A stretch of DNA of 64,000 nucleotides from Chitinophaga sp. GbtcB8 (GTDB lineage Bacteria; Bacteroidota; Bacteroidia; Chitinophagales; Chitinophagaceae). The DNA lies in NCBI RefSeq assembly GCF_019091455.1, contig NZ_JAGXJN010000021.1:59839-123838 (forward strand), in the 5' to 3' direction. The stretch's first letter is position 1. Each line of letters opens with the position of its first letter. Below the pieces are notes generated by a model. The model had not been told where the DNA came from. It searched no databases and saw only the letters and a program-made list of their open reading frames with translations. Position numbers and translations under genes: made by a program. Below are positions 36,126 through 45,602 of this stretch, one piece after another.

Positions 36126-39100
36126 TCTAGCGATCACTATTCATCGCAGGTCATTCATGTGCCGCAGCACAGGCCATGGAAGGCCAAAATACTGCTTGTC
36201 ATGAGGATAACAGTAATACAGCTGGCACTGGCAGGTATGTTTGCCTGCACCGTGTATGCCAGCAAAATATCCGCACAGGATGTATTGAACAAAAGAGTAA
36301 CACTAACAGTACAGCCTACACAAATTTCCGGCATTATTGAGCTGCTGCAGCAGCAAACCGGTATCCGCTTCCTGTATAGCCCGGAGGTGATCCGGACAGA
36401 CCGCAAGCTGTCATTCTCTGTAAATAATGAGAAGCTGGGCGTGCTGCTGGATAAAGTATTAAAACCAATGGACATTGGTTATAAGGTGATGGATGAGCGC
36501 ATCTTATTGTATGCGCTGGATAAAGACAAGCTCATTGCCGTTGCAGCCTTCCAGGAAAAAGTGATCACCGGCACGGTCCGGGACGAGCTGGGCCATCCCA
36601 TACCCGGCGTAACGCTGGTGATAAAAGGCTCCACCAATGGTACCGTTACCAATCCCGATGGCGCCTTTAGATTACGTGTAACCAGCAGTAATCCAACGCT
36701 GCTGGTAAGCTTTATTGGTTATGAAACGCAGGAGCTGCCTGTTGAAGGCAAAACAACGGTAGACATACAGCTGCGGCCGGCCTCCCAATCCCTGCAGGAT
36801 GTAGTGATAGTAGGTTACGGTAAGCAGGAACGGCGTAATGTAACGGGCGCAGTATCCACCGTACGTGCAGAATCCATCAAAGACCTGCCGGTAACAAGCG
36901 TAGATCAGAAGCTGACCGGCCAGGTAGCCGGTGTGCAGGTAATGCAGGTAACGGGCACGCCTGGTGGAAGCCCGGTGGTGCGCATCCGTGGTGCAGGCTC
37001 CATAGGCGCTGGCGATGATCCGCTGTACGTGATAGATGGATTTCCCATTACCACCAACTACAACAAATATTCAAACCCGCTCAGCCTTTTCAGCCCCAAT
37101 GATATTGAATCCATTACGGTGCTGAAAGACGCTTCTGCAGCGGCTATCTACGGTTCCCGTGGCGCCAATGGCGTAATACTCATCACCACAAAAAAAGCAA
37201 AACCCGGTACCAGCCGCCTGGAAGTGGATCTGTACACCGGCATTCAGCAGGAGTATAAACGCAACCGTGTAAAGATGATGTCGGCGCAGGAATATGCCGA
37301 ATGGCGTACAGAGCACCGGCAGGATATGGCCGCATTTACCGGGCAGACCTTTGATCCGGCATCTGTACCCAAAGAATACCGTAACCCGGATTCATTAGGC
37401 GCCGGTACTAACTGGTACGATGCTATGACGCATGCCGCACCTATTCAAAGCTATAATGTAACCTGGAGCAAAGGATCAGAAGATATCAGGGTACTGCTGT
37501 CCGGCGGATACTTTAACCAGCAGGGCATTGTACGCAATACCGCTTTCCAGCGTTATACCTTCCGCGCAAATATTGAAGGCAACGTGCGTAAGAATGTTAC
37601 CATAGGCCTCAACTTTTCACCCACCTATAACATCCGCAACCTGCAGGAAACAGAAGGCCACTTCAATACCGCCATTCTTACACAGGGTTTGCTGAACAGC
37701 CCTTTGCCGCCCGTAAAACAGCCGGATGGCAGCTTTACGCCGGTGATAGGATCAACAGATGCTTTTTCTAATGCCAACCCGGTGAATGTATTGGAGAACA
37801 CTACTAACAAAGTGAACAGCGTACGTGCGTTAACGAATGTGTATGTGAACTGGGAAATTATTCCCGGCCTGAATTTTAAAACCACCCTGAATGTTGATTA
37901 CAGTAACGATAAGCAGAACATTTACGTGCCTTCCTTTGTAGGCAGCTTCCGCAGCCCGCCCCCACAGCCTGCAAGCGGCCAGTATAATACGGGCAGCGTG
38001 TTAAGCCTGCTGAATGAAAATACGCTTACCTATGATAAGCAATGGAAGCAGCACAGCTTTTCCTTACTGGCGGGTTATACCGCGCAGCAGGAGCGGGGCG
38101 AGTTCGGCAACTTTACCGGCACACAATATCCCGACGATAATGTGCGCACATTAAACGCAGCAGCCGTGATCACCGGGCAAACCTCTGTACAGGAATGGCG
38201 GCAGCTCTCTTTCCTGGGCCGTATTAACTATGGTTTTAAAGACCGTTACCTGGCCAGCGTGGTATTCCGCCGCGATGGTTCTTCCCGTTTCGGCCAGAAC
38301 AATCGCTGGGGTAATTTTCCCTCCGCATCACTGGGATGGCGGGTATCTGAAGAGCCCTTTTTTCCGAAAACCCGTTTTATTGATGACCTGAAATTACGCG
38401 CCAGCCATGGTTTGGCAGGCAATAATAACATTGGTAACTATACCTATTTACCCGGCGTGGTAATTGACAATACCGGCAATTTCTTAAACAATACTAACTA
38501 TGTGCTGGGCGGTGGTTTGGCCAGCGGTGTGCGTGTGAACGCCCTGGCTAACCCTGACCTGGGCTGGGAATCATCCCGGCAAACAGATGTAGGCCTGGAC
38601 CTGTCCCTGTTAAAAGGCCGCATTTATTTTATAGGTGAATATTATGTCCGCGATACAAAGAATATGCTGCAAACCATTGATGTGCCCAGCGTATCCGGCT
38701 TTGAAAGCGGCATTGCCAACATTGGCGAAGTACGTAACCATGGCTGGGAATTTTCTGTAAGCACCCGCAATTTTATAAATGCCTTCCGCTGGAGCACGGA
38801 TTTTAATGTAGCGTTTAACCGTAACCGCATTCAGAACCTGGGCAATAAATCACAGATCATTTCCGGTAGTGAAAGCACCAATATTTCCTTAATTGGCCGC
38901 CCAATGGGCATGTTCTACGGTTATATTTTTGAAGGCATTTTCCAGAGCCAGGAAGAGGTGGATAAATCACCGCATCAAACCGGGCAGGTACCTGGCACCG
39001 TGAAGTATAAAGATGTGAATGGCGATGGTAATATTACCAGCGCCGACAAAACCGTTATGGGCAGCCCTTACCCGGATTTTACCTGGGGCCTTACCAATAA

Positions 39101-39557
39101 GTTCAACTACGGCAATTTTGACCTGTCTATCCTCATTAACGGATCACAGGGCATTAAGGTGCTGGACCTGTACAAACGTTTTACCACTAACCTGGATGGG
39201 GTATTTAATGTAGAAGAAGATGTAAAGAACCGCTGGCGCTCACCACAGCAGCCGGGCAACGGGCAGCTGCCTACCACGGTAGCCAGCACGCCGCTGGCGC
39301 GTGAGATCAACTCCCTGTGGGTAAAAGATGCATCGTACGTGGCTATACGGAATATTACCCTGGGCTACAATTTTAAAATAAAAGCAGCCAACAATGTGCG
39401 GGTATACTTCAGCGCGCAGAATGCCTGGATCTTCTCATCCTACAGGGGCAACCCGGAAGTGAATGTGAACGGCAGCAACTCCCTGGCGCCGGGCGTGAAC
39501 TATACCGGCTACCCGGTACCAGCCACGTTTACACTGGGTGCAAACCTGAAGTTATAG
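36120..39557 (+). CDS. SusC-type TonB-dependent transporter with STN domain
   Basis: 1145 residues. After an uncleaved-looking basic start, the signal segment is ITVIQLALAGMFACTVYASKISA. Residues about 60-130 are the secretin/TonB N-terminal (STN) signalling domain (ISGIIELLQQQTGIRFLYSPEVI), which ties it to the FecR/sigma relay. Residues about 148-225 are a carboxypeptidase-like regulatory domain (GTVRDELGHPIPGVTLVIKGSTNGTVTNPDGAFRL). Next come the TonB-box-like DVVIVGYGKQERRNVTGAVSTV and the plug (VQVMQVTGTPGGSPVVRIRGAGSI, DPLYVIDGFPI, DIESITVLKDASAAAIYGSRGANGVILITTK). The remaining residues form the 22-strand barrel. It imports oligosaccharides over the outer membrane together with SusD. 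Confidence 0.97.
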   Translation: MKSSDHYSSQVIHVPQHRPWKAKILLVMRITVIQLALAGMFACTVYASKISAQDVLNKRVTLTVQPTQISGIIELLQQQTGIRFLYSPEVIRTDRKLSFSVNNEKLGVLLDKVLKPMDIGYKVMDERILLYALDKDKLIAVAAFQEKVITGTVRDELGHPIPGVTLVIKGSTNGTVTNPDGAFRLRVTSSNPTLLVSFIGYETQELPVEGKTTVDIQLRPASQSLQDVVIVGYGKQERRNVTGAVSTVRAESIKDLPVTSVDQKLTGQVAGVQVMQVTGTPGGSPVVRIRGAGSIGAGDDPLYVIDGFPITTNYNKYSNPLSLFSPNDIESITVLKDASAAAIYGSRGANGVILITTKKAKPGTSRLEVDLYTGIQQEYKRNRVKMMSAQEYAEWRTEHRQDMAAFTGQTFDPASVPKEYRNPDSLGAGTNWYDAMTHAAPIQSYNVTWSKGSEDIRVLLSGGYFNQQGIVRNTAFQRYTFRANIEGNVRKNVTIGLNFSPTYNIRNLQETEGHFNTAILTQGLLNSPLPPVKQPDGSFTPVIGSTDAFSNANPVNVLENTTNKVNSVRALTNVYVNWEIIPGLNFKTTLNVDYSNDKQNIYVPSFVGSFRSPPPQPASGQYNTGSVLSLLNENTLTYDKQWKQHSFSLLAGYTAQQERGEFGNFTGTQYPDDNVRTLNAAAVITGQTSVQEWRQLSFLGRINYGFKDRYLASVVFRRDGSSRFGQNNRWGNFPSASLGWRVSEEPFFPKTRFIDDLKLRASHGLAGNNNIGNYTYLPGVVIDNTGNFLNNTNYVLGGGLASGVRVNALANPDLGWESSRQTDVGLDLSLLKGRIYFIGEYYVRDTKNMLQTIDVPSVSGFESGIANIGEVRNHGWEFSVSTRNFINAFRWSTDFNVAFNRNRIQNLGNKSQIISGSESTNISLIGRPMGMFYGYIFEGIFQSQEEVDKSPHQTGQVPGTVKYKDVNGDGNITSADKTVMGSPYPDFTWGLTNKFNYGNFDLSILINGSQGIKVLDLYKRFTTNLDGVFNVEEDVKNRWRSPQQPGNGQLPTTVASTPLAREINSLWVKDASYVAIRNITLGYNFKIKAANNVRVYFSAQNAWIFSSYRGNPEVNVNGSNSLAPGVNYTGYPVPATFTLGANLKL

Positions 39558-39586
39558 GAGTGATGGTTTATTCAAAAACATGTAAC

Positions 39587-41068
39587 ATGAAACACACAAG
39601 ATATTTAGTGCTTACCTGCCTGCTGCTTACCGCCTGCGGAAAAAGCTTTCTGGATATATCGCCTGAGCAGTTCCAGAAAGAAGGTAATTATTTTAAGACC
39701 GCCGACCAGTTTGTGCAGGCCTTAAACGGCGCTTATGCACCATTGCAGGGTTTATTCACCGGCAGCCACTGGGTAATGACGGAAATGCGTTCCGACAACA
39801 CCTCTTACCAGAAGAATACCGGCGATGCTTCCGGTTTTGCACGCGAAGAGCTGGATGAGTTCCGCGAGCAGGATGATAACAATTTTGTATACGCGTACTT
39901 TAACTATAGCTACAATGGCATTGCGCGCTGTAACACTGTGCTGGATCACTTAAGCGGCGCCACCATAGACGCCACCATAAAAACGCAGATCACCGGCCAG
40001 GCCAGCTTTCTGCGGGCTTTCTATTACTTTAACCTGGTACGCGCCTTTGGCGATATTCCACTGGTTACACATGAAGTAACCTCCACCAACGATGCCTTTA
40101 ACGTAGCCGAACGTAAACCGGCAGCAGACATCTACACCCAGATCATAGCGGACGCGCAAACAGCTATCGCCAACCTGCCCGATGCATGGACCAACGCCAA
40201 GGATAAGGGACGTGCGGTAAAAGCCAGCGCACAAACCCTGCTGGCAGAAGTATACCTTACGCAAAAGCAATACAATAACGCGGTGCCGCTGTTACGCGCT
40301 GTTATGCAGTCGCCCAACGGGTACACCCTGCTGCCAGATTATGCCAGCCTGTACACGCTGGCTAACAAGAACAGTGTGGAATCCATTTTTGAGATCCAGT
40401 ACATGGAAGGCAGCTCTAATGAGTTCAGCGATTTTATGTACCAGTTTGCACCTTATAATGCCGGCAGCGGCATTACCGGTTTTGGTTTGTATACAGGCTC
40501 CGGGTCAGGCTGGAACATTCCCACCCAGGATATGCTGGATGCATATGAAGCAGGTGATAAACGAAAGGATGCATCCATCAGCCTTACCTTTACCGATCCC
40601 AATACCAGTAAGATAGTACCGTATGTGATCAAGTATAAAACGCCGCATGCCATCCGTTACCAGACAGCCAGCAACTTCCCGGTATACCGTTTTGCAGATG
40701 TTCTGCTGATGCTGGCGGAGTGTTTGAATGAAGCCGGTTTTGCAGCTAACGGGGAAGCATATACATTGTTGAACCAGGTACGCCAGCGCGCGGGGTTATT
40801 ACCCAAAACATCCGGTAACGCCAACCCCGCCTTGAATGTAAGCACGCAGGAAGCCTTTCGCCAGGCTGTATGGCAGGAGCGGAGGGTAGAGCTGGCCTTT
40901 GAAGATCACCGCTGGTTTGACCTGCTGCGCACCGGCCAGGGCACTGCCATTATGCAGGCGCATGCAGCCAGGGAAAAGAGTCTGAAAGCTTACCTGGTGC
41001 CTGCCGCCTATACCAGCATAAAGCTTATTTACCAATACCCGCGCAGGGAAGTGCAGCTGATGGATTAA
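39587..41068 (+). CDS. SusD/RagB-type glycan-binding lipoprotein
   Basis: About 493 residues from ATG 39587, chosen because MKHTRYLVLTCLLLTAC is a proper lipoprotein signal with Cys17; the upstream GTG (39560) would place nine extra residues before it. SusD landmarks are present: LDISPEQFQKEGNYFKTADQFVQALNGAY, GQASFLRAFYYFNLVRAFGDIPLVTHEV, VKASAQTLLAEVYLTQKQYNNAVPLLRAV, FPVYRFADVLLMLAECLNEAGF and WQERRVELAFEDHRWFDLLRTG. It is anchored on the cell surface and caps the SusC pore 29 bases upstream. It is tetratricopeptide-rich and defines the locus as a polysaccharide-utilisation locus. Confidence 0.96.
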   Translation: MKHTRYLVLTCLLLTACGKSFLDISPEQFQKEGNYFKTADQFVQALNGAYAPLQGLFTGSHWVMTEMRSDNTSYQKNTGDASGFAREELDEFREQDDNNFVYAYFNYSYNGIARCNTVLDHLSGATIDATIKTQITGQASFLRAFYYFNLVRAFGDIPLVTHEVTSTNDAFNVAERKPAADIYTQIIADAQTAIANLPDAWTNAKDKGRAVKASAQTLLAEVYLTQKQYNNAVPLLRAVMQSPNGYTLLPDYASLYTLANKNSVESIFEIQYMEGSSNEFSDFMYQFAPYNAGSGITGFGLYTGSGSGWNIPTQDMLDAYEAGDKRKDASISLTFTDPNTSKIVPYVIKYKTPHAIRYQTASNFPVYRFADVLLMLAECLNEAGFAANGEAYTLLNQVRQRAGLLPKTSGNANPALNVSTQEAFRQAVWQERRVELAFEDHRWFDLLRTGQGTAIMQAHAAREKSLKAYLVPAAYTSIKLIYQYPRREVQLMD

Positions 41069-41079
41069 ATGATACCAAG

Positions 41080-41197
41080 GTCATTGCGAGGCCGTGCGTC
41101 AGGACCAGCGGGAAGCAGGGCCGAAGCAATCTCCTGCCATTCGGGAGATTGCTTCGGCGCCCACGCTTAGCACCTTCGCTTTACGCCTCGCAATGAC
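41080..41197. repeat. REP/MITE-like nested palindrome
   Basis: The outer arms GTCATTGCGAGGC (41080-41092) and GCCTCGCAATGAC (41185-41197) are perfect 13-base inverted copies. A perfect 14-base inner stem CCGAAGCAATCTCC (41121-41134) / GGAGATTGCTTCGG (41144-41157) lies between them. The whole 118-base element sits alone between susD and the second GH106 gene. GTCATTGCGAGG...GAAGCAATCTC is a common pattern of dispersed bacterial palindromes moved by REP-type transposases. It may also act as a transcript-end stabiliser for susD. Confidence 0.85.
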
Positions 41198-41239
41198 GGA
41201 TAATCATTATAATTTTACATTTCTTTCATAAATACGCGT

Positions 41240-44125
41240 ATGAGATCCAGCATAATCTTAACCGGCCTTTTATCCGGTTTGTTACTATCACAACAGGCAT
41301 TTGCACAACAACCCAATAACAATACAAATACACAACTCTCTGAAACGGCCTTTCAGCAGCCGCCAGCTGCCTACGGCATCCGCTGCTGGTGGTGGTGGCT
41401 GAATGGCAATGTAAGCAAACAGTCCATTACCCGCGACCTGGAAGCCATGAAGGCAAAGGGTTTCAGCGGGGCCTGTATCTTTGACGCAGGCGGGCAGGAT
41501 CAGCGGGGAAATAGTAATGTACCCGAAGGCCCCCTGTTTGGCTCAGCCGCCTGGCAGGAGCTGTTCCGCTTTGCCGTACAGGAAGCACACCGCTTAGGTT
41601 TGGTATTAAGCCTTAACATACAAAGCGGCTGGAACCTGGGCGCACCGGATGTAAAACCGCAGGAAGCCGCCAAACGTTTAACCTGGTCGCAAACCATCAT
41701 CAATGGTAATCAGAACTACGTACAGTCCTTACCGGTACCAGGGGCGCGGGACGGGTTTTATAAAGACATTGCCGTGCTGGCCTTCCCCTACAGGGATACC
41801 ACCGGCATACAACCCCTGCATAACCTGAAACAAAAAGCAGCTTTTGATGAAGTAGGCGGCTCTGCTACGGATACACGCTTTCTGCTGAATGAGGATACCA
41901 CCAATAATAAGCTGGTACATGCACAGCACAGCGCTGTTATTAACCTTACGCAAAAAATGAATGCACAGGGTGTCCTCAGCTGGAAAGCGCCTGCAGGCAA
42001 ATGGGTGATCCTAAGATTTGGGTACACCCTCAACGGCGCGGAAATTTCTACCTCTAGCGGTAAATGGCAGGGCTTAGTAATTGATTACATGAGCCGGCAG
42101 CATTTTACCAGGTATTGGAATACGCATGTAGAGCCGCTGCTGCAAAGCATTGGCAAGGATGCGGGTACCACGCTGCGTTATCTGCAAACAGACAGCTGGG
42201 AGCTGGGCGGCATTAACTGGACAGAGGATTTTCAGCAGGAGTTCCGCAACCGCAGGGGATATGATATACTCCCTTACTTACCTATAGTAGCCGGTAAGCT
42301 CATTGACAGCCGCGAGGTGAGCAACCGTTTTTTAGCAGACCTGCGCAAAACCATCAGCGATTGTATAGCCGATAATCATTACAAGGTTTTCCAGGAAAAA
42401 GCGGCCGCTTATGGCATGGGAATTCAGCCGGAAAGCGCCGGCCCGCACGCCGGACCCTTTGATGGATTAAAGAATTTTGGGCATAGTGAAATTATGATGG
42501 GCGAGTTTTGGTCGCCCTCCGCACACCGCCCTTTGCCGGAAAGCCGTTTTTTTGTGAAGCAGGCCGCCAGCGCAGCGCACATCTACAATAAAAACCTGGT
42601 AGGCGCAGAAGCTTTTACCACGATTGGCCACCACTGGGACGATATTATCTGGAAAGAAATGAAACCCAGCTTTGACCATGAGCTGTGTGCAGGCCTGAAC
42701 CTTACCTTGCTGCATACCTTTACCAGCTCGCCGCCTGAAATGGGTTTGCCGGGGCAGGAATATTTTGCAGGCACGCACTTTAATCCCAACATAACCTGGT
42801 GGAAATATTCAGATGCCTTCTGGAGCTACATGGCCCGCGCGCAGTACATGATGCAGCAGGGCCGTTTTGTAGCGGATGTGTTATATTATTATGGAGATCA
42901 TGTACCGAATATTGCACGGCTGAAAGAAGATGATCCCGCGGGCGCTTTACCCGGGTACGATTATGACGTGATCAATGAAGAGCGGTTAATGGCCTTACAG
43001 GTACAGCAAGGCTGGATCACATTGCCGCATGGTATGCGTTACCGCGTGCTGGTATTGCCCAAACACCGGGTAATGTCACTGGCTGCATTGCAAAAAATAG
43101 ATCAGCTGGTAAGTGCCGGCGCCACGGTAATTGGCCCGCGTACACAGCGAACTGTAAGCCTGGAAAAGTATGCTACTTCCGGCAAAACATTACAACAGCT
43201 GGTAGCGCATTTATGGGGCACAGACAGTACGGCCAATCAGCAAGCAGGCAGCCGGGCAGTAGGCAAGGGGCATATGGCCTGGGGTTACACTGCCGCAGAA
43301 TGGCTGGCCTTACAGCACATAGCGGAAGACTGTCATTTTGAAGCGCCTCTTACAGATACATTTGGATATATCCATCACCGTTGGAATGAAGCGGATTATT
43401 ATTTCATTAGCAGCCGGAAGCAAACAGCCACAAAAGCTACCGTTAGCTTCCGGGTAAGCGGGCGCCAGCCGGAGTTCTGGGACCCGGTAAGCGGCCGCAC
43501 CCAAGCGGCAGTAGCGTATACACAGGAAAAAGGTGTTACTACGGTGCCGGTATCTTTTGCGCCTTATGGCTCCTGGTTTGTAGTGTTCCGCAAGCCTGTG
43601 CCGGTTACACAGCAAGGCACAGCAGCCACCAACTTCCCGGAGTTTAGGGTAACAGATACCCTGCAGGGGCCCTGGCAATTACACTTTGATGAACGCTGGG
43701 GAGGCCCGGCATCTGTGGAGTTCCCGTCCCTGACCAGCTGGACGGAAAGGCCGGAACCCGGCATCCGTTACTACTCCGGCAGCGTGGTATATCATAAGGA
43801 GTTTAATTATGATCCAAAGCAAAAGCACATTTACCTTAACCTGGGCGCTGTAAAAGATGTAGGCATTGCCGGGGTAAAATTAAATGGAAAAGAGATCGGG
43901 GTATTATGGACGCCGCCTTATCGTATAGCCTTAAACGATATACAACCGGGTAAAAATGTACTGGAAGTAGAAGTGATCAACAGCTGGCGTAACCGCCTGG
44001 TAGGCGATCGTGATCAGCCGGCGGAAAAACGGTTCACTAAAACCAATATCACCATCCGCCCGGAATGGCAGCTGCTGGAATCCGGTTTATTAGGGCCGGT
44101 GGTATTGGAAATGCAGGATCAGTAA
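41240..44125 (+). CDS. GH106 alpha-L-rhamnosidase, second copy
   Basis: 961 residues with signal peptide (LTGLLSGLLLSQQAFAQ). Family blocks: FQQPPAAYGIRCWWWWLNGNVSKQSITRDLEAMKAKGFSG, LGLVLSLNIQSGWNLGAP, QTDSWELGGINW (Glu321), QEFRNRRGYDILPYLPIVAG, MMGEFWSPSAHRPLPESRFFVKQAASAAHIYNKNLVGAEAFT. The C-terminal beta-sandwich has HIYLNLGAVKDVGIAGVKLNGKEIGVLWTPPYR. It is shorter than the copy at 13300 and clearly a different subfamily. It is separated from susD by a palindromic repeat, and its last 7 bases overlap the 3' end of the convergent sigma-factor gene. Confidence 0.94.
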   Translation: MRSSIILTGLLSGLLLSQQAFAQQPNNNTNTQLSETAFQQPPAAYGIRCWWWWLNGNVSKQSITRDLEAMKAKGFSGACIFDAGGQDQRGNSNVPEGPLFGSAAWQELFRFAVQEAHRLGLVLSLNIQSGWNLGAPDVKPQEAAKRLTWSQTIINGNQNYVQSLPVPGARDGFYKDIAVLAFPYRDTTGIQPLHNLKQKAAFDEVGGSATDTRFLLNEDTTNNKLVHAQHSAVINLTQKMNAQGVLSWKAPAGKWVILRFGYTLNGAEISTSSGKWQGLVIDYMSRQHFTRYWNTHVEPLLQSIGKDAGTTLRYLQTDSWELGGINWTEDFQQEFRNRRGYDILPYLPIVAGKLIDSREVSNRFLADLRKTISDCIADNHYKVFQEKAAAYGMGIQPESAGPHAGPFDGLKNFGHSEIMMGEFWSPSAHRPLPESRFFVKQAASAAHIYNKNLVGAEAFTTIGHHWDDIIWKEMKPSFDHELCAGLNLTLLHTFTSSPPEMGLPGQEYFAGTHFNPNITWWKYSDAFWSYMARAQYMMQQGRFVADVLYYYGDHVPNIARLKEDDPAGALPGYDYDVINEERLMALQVQQGWITLPHGMRYRVLVLPKHRVMSLAALQKIDQLVSAGATVIGPRTQRTVSLEKYATSGKTLQQLVAHLWGTDSTANQQAGSRAVGKGHMAWGYTAAEWLALQHIAEDCHFEAPLTDTFGYIHHRWNEADYYFISSRKQTATKATVSFRVSGRQPEFWDPVSGRTQAAVAYTQEKGVTTVPVSFAPYGSWFVVFRKPVPVTQQGTAATNFPEFRVTDTLQGPWQLHFDERWGGPASVEFPSLTSWTERPEPGIRYYSGSVVYHKEFNYDPKQKHIYLNLGAVKDVGIAGVKLNGKEIGVLWTPPYRIALNDIQPGKNVLEVEVINSWRNRLVGDRDQPAEKRFTKTNITIRPEWQLLESGLLGPVVLEMQDQ

Positions 44126-44664
44126 TGAAGCTGGTGGCTGCGCAGCAGCAGGTTACGTACAATGCGCAGGGAGCGCGCCAGCTGGTGTTTGACGGTAGAG
44201 GGGCTGATGCCAAGCTGTAAGGCTACTTCCTTACGGTTCATACCATCAAAATAGGTATACCGGAATACCTGCGCAGACGCGGGCGGTACCTGCTCTACCA
44301 CCTGCAGCACGCGTTCCCAGAAATCACTGATCTCAGCAGGCTGCAGGGGCAGCTCGGCAGCCTGCTGTAACAGCAGCTTTAATTTCTTCCGGCGCAAAGC
44401 CTCATCCCGTAGCCGGTTCAGGCAACGGTTCTTCATGGCGCAGTGCAAAAAACTTTTTAGTGATATGGTTACGTTCGTGAATAATTGTTTCTCCCAGCAA
44501 TCCATAAAAAAATCCTGCACAACATCATGCGCTTCAGTTTCATCTTCCAGCAGCGTATAGGCTATATAAACCATCCAGCGGCGGTACTGGCTAACGAGCT
44601 GCGTAAAAGCAGTAACATCACCAGCCTTCAAGCGGTTCAATAAGAGTTGATCATTCGGATTCAT
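44119..44664 (-). CDS. ECF sigma-70 factor without adjacent FecR
   Basis: 181 residues. Region 2: DVTAFTQLVSQYRRWMVYIAYTLLEDETEAHDVVQDFFMDCWEKQLF (about 15-62). Region 4: VEQVPPASAQVFRYTYFDGMNRKEVALQLGISPSTVKHQLARSLRIVRNLLL (about 120-172) with a clear helix-turn-helix. It is complete, in contrast to the related truncated factor at 46877, with which it shares the TxFxxxxxQYRxW and VVxDFFxxCWxKxLF pattern. No anti-sigma gene is directly next to it; the nearest FecR on this strand is at 45603. It overlaps the GH106 stop region by 7 bases head-on. Confidence 0.93.
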   Translation of the reverse strand: MNPNDQLLLNRLKAGDVTAFTQLVSQYRRWMVYIAYTLLEDETEAHDVVQDFFMDCWEKQLFTNVTISLKSFLHCAMKNRCLNRLRDEALRRKKLKLLLQQAAELPLQPAEISDFWERVLQVVEQVPPASAQVFRYTYFDGMNRKEVALQLGISPSTVKHQLARSLRIVRNLLLRSHQLHY

Positions 44665-44925
44665 ACTTCCGTAATTGGGTAAGATGAATAATGAAATGCA
44701 GCTAAATTCAGGACAAAGTGAACAGTAGGAATGTATCAGTATAGGAGTGTTCCTTGAAAATATACGGCATACCCGGCCGGCCGGATCTTAGGCCTGGCAT
44801 ATTTATAATTTACTAAAATGTCCTGTGATGGCTGCTTGGGAGGACTGAAGTATTATTTATAGCGCGATGTAATTATTCTGAGCGTTATAGGCGCAATCCC
44901 CCTAGGGCGGTGGGGAAAATGACAA

Positions 44926-45249
44926 CTATTTTTTCTTCCGGGGCTGCGTTTTTTCCAGGAAATTTTCCAGCGCATCCAGTTTCCCGGTCCAGAAAATACG
45001 GTACTTTTCAGTCCACTCCGCTACCTCCTGCAGTTTTTGCAGCTCCGCATAACAATACCGTTCCCGGCCCTGTTGTTTGATCACCACCAGCCCGCACTCC
45101 GTGAGTATCTTTATATGTTTGGAAATAGCTGGCCGGCTGATATCAAAGTTCTCTGCTACCGCATTCAGGTTAAGGGCCTGCTGGGCCAGCAAGTGTATAA
45201 TTTCCCTTCTCGTTGGATCCGCGATCGCCTGGAAAACATCCCGTCTCAT
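44926..45249 (-). CDS. ArsR-family winged-helix regulator
   Basis: 107 residues: RRDVFQAIADPTRREIIHLLAQQALNLNAVAENFDISRPAISKHIKILTECGLVVIKQQGRERYCYAEL is a full winged helix of the ArsR type, followed by a helical tail (VAEWTEKYRIFWTGKLDALENFL). No cysteine metal-binding motif of the ArsR/SmtB metal sensors is present. Close relatives usually sit beside an SRPBCC/AHSA1 gene and control it; none is found here. A TTTC-N19-TATTTTTG promoter candidate lies 40 bases upstream, with a GGGGA-N8-TCCCC inverted repeat between promoter and start, which may be its own operator. Confidence 0.9.
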   Translation of the reverse strand: MRRDVFQAIADPTRREIIHLLAQQALNLNAVAENFDISRPAISKHIKILTECGLVVIKQQGRERYCYAELQKLQEVAEWTEKYRIFWTGKLDALENFLEKTQPRKKK

Positions 45250-45289
45250 GATAAATGTAATTAGCCGGGGATGAAAAATTCCCCTGCCA

Positions 45290-45320
45290 CAAAAATAATG
45301 AAACCTTTTGGTTACTGAAA
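45290..45320 (-). promoter_or_regulatory. Candidate promoter of the ArsR gene
   Basis: Read on the minus strand, TATTTTTG (45290-45297) fits the Bacteroidota -7 box TAnnTTTG exactly. TTTC (45317-45320) lies 19 bases upstream in place of the -33 TTTG. Between this and the gene start is a GGGGA / TCCCC inverted repeat. The -33 box is imperfect, hence moderate confidence. Confidence 0.4.
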
Positions 45321-45452
45321 GATTTTTGCCAGCGGATGTAGTCTTTGCAATGCTTTACTGTAGCCGGATTGCCGTAGTGGCTTATTACAAATACCGGGTT
45401 AAAACAGGCCGGTCATAACGGGGGAATGTACCTGATCTGCCAGGGCGTCTGT

Positions 45453-45483
45453 AAAAAGCAAATTGGCGGCCATGGCCGCCAAT
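45453..45483 (-). terminator. Intrinsic terminator of the FecR gene
   Basis: On the minus strand, a perfect 22-base palindrome with half ATTGGCGGCCA (45462-45483) is followed by TTTGCTTTTT, the layout of a rho-independent terminator about 120 bases after the FecR stop. A second stem GGCGCAT / ATGCGCC with an inner CCGG/CCGG pairing lies just before it. The remaining 45250-45602 interval contains no credible gene. Confidence 0.7.
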
Positions 45484-45602
45484 AGTGCATTTGTGGCGCA
45501 TGCCGGCATCACCCGGAATGCGCCGGAGGTACTTATTATTCCCTTGTAACGTACCTCAACCTTTAAGCAATATATAACAGCAGTAATGCTGTATTAAGCA
45601 GT

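Noticed and set aside
45491..45501. TTGTGGCGCA as a third copy of the susC leader hairpin
   Set aside because: The flanking bases form a different stem and the CCGGATCCTTTTA and GTTATGAAA parts are absent.
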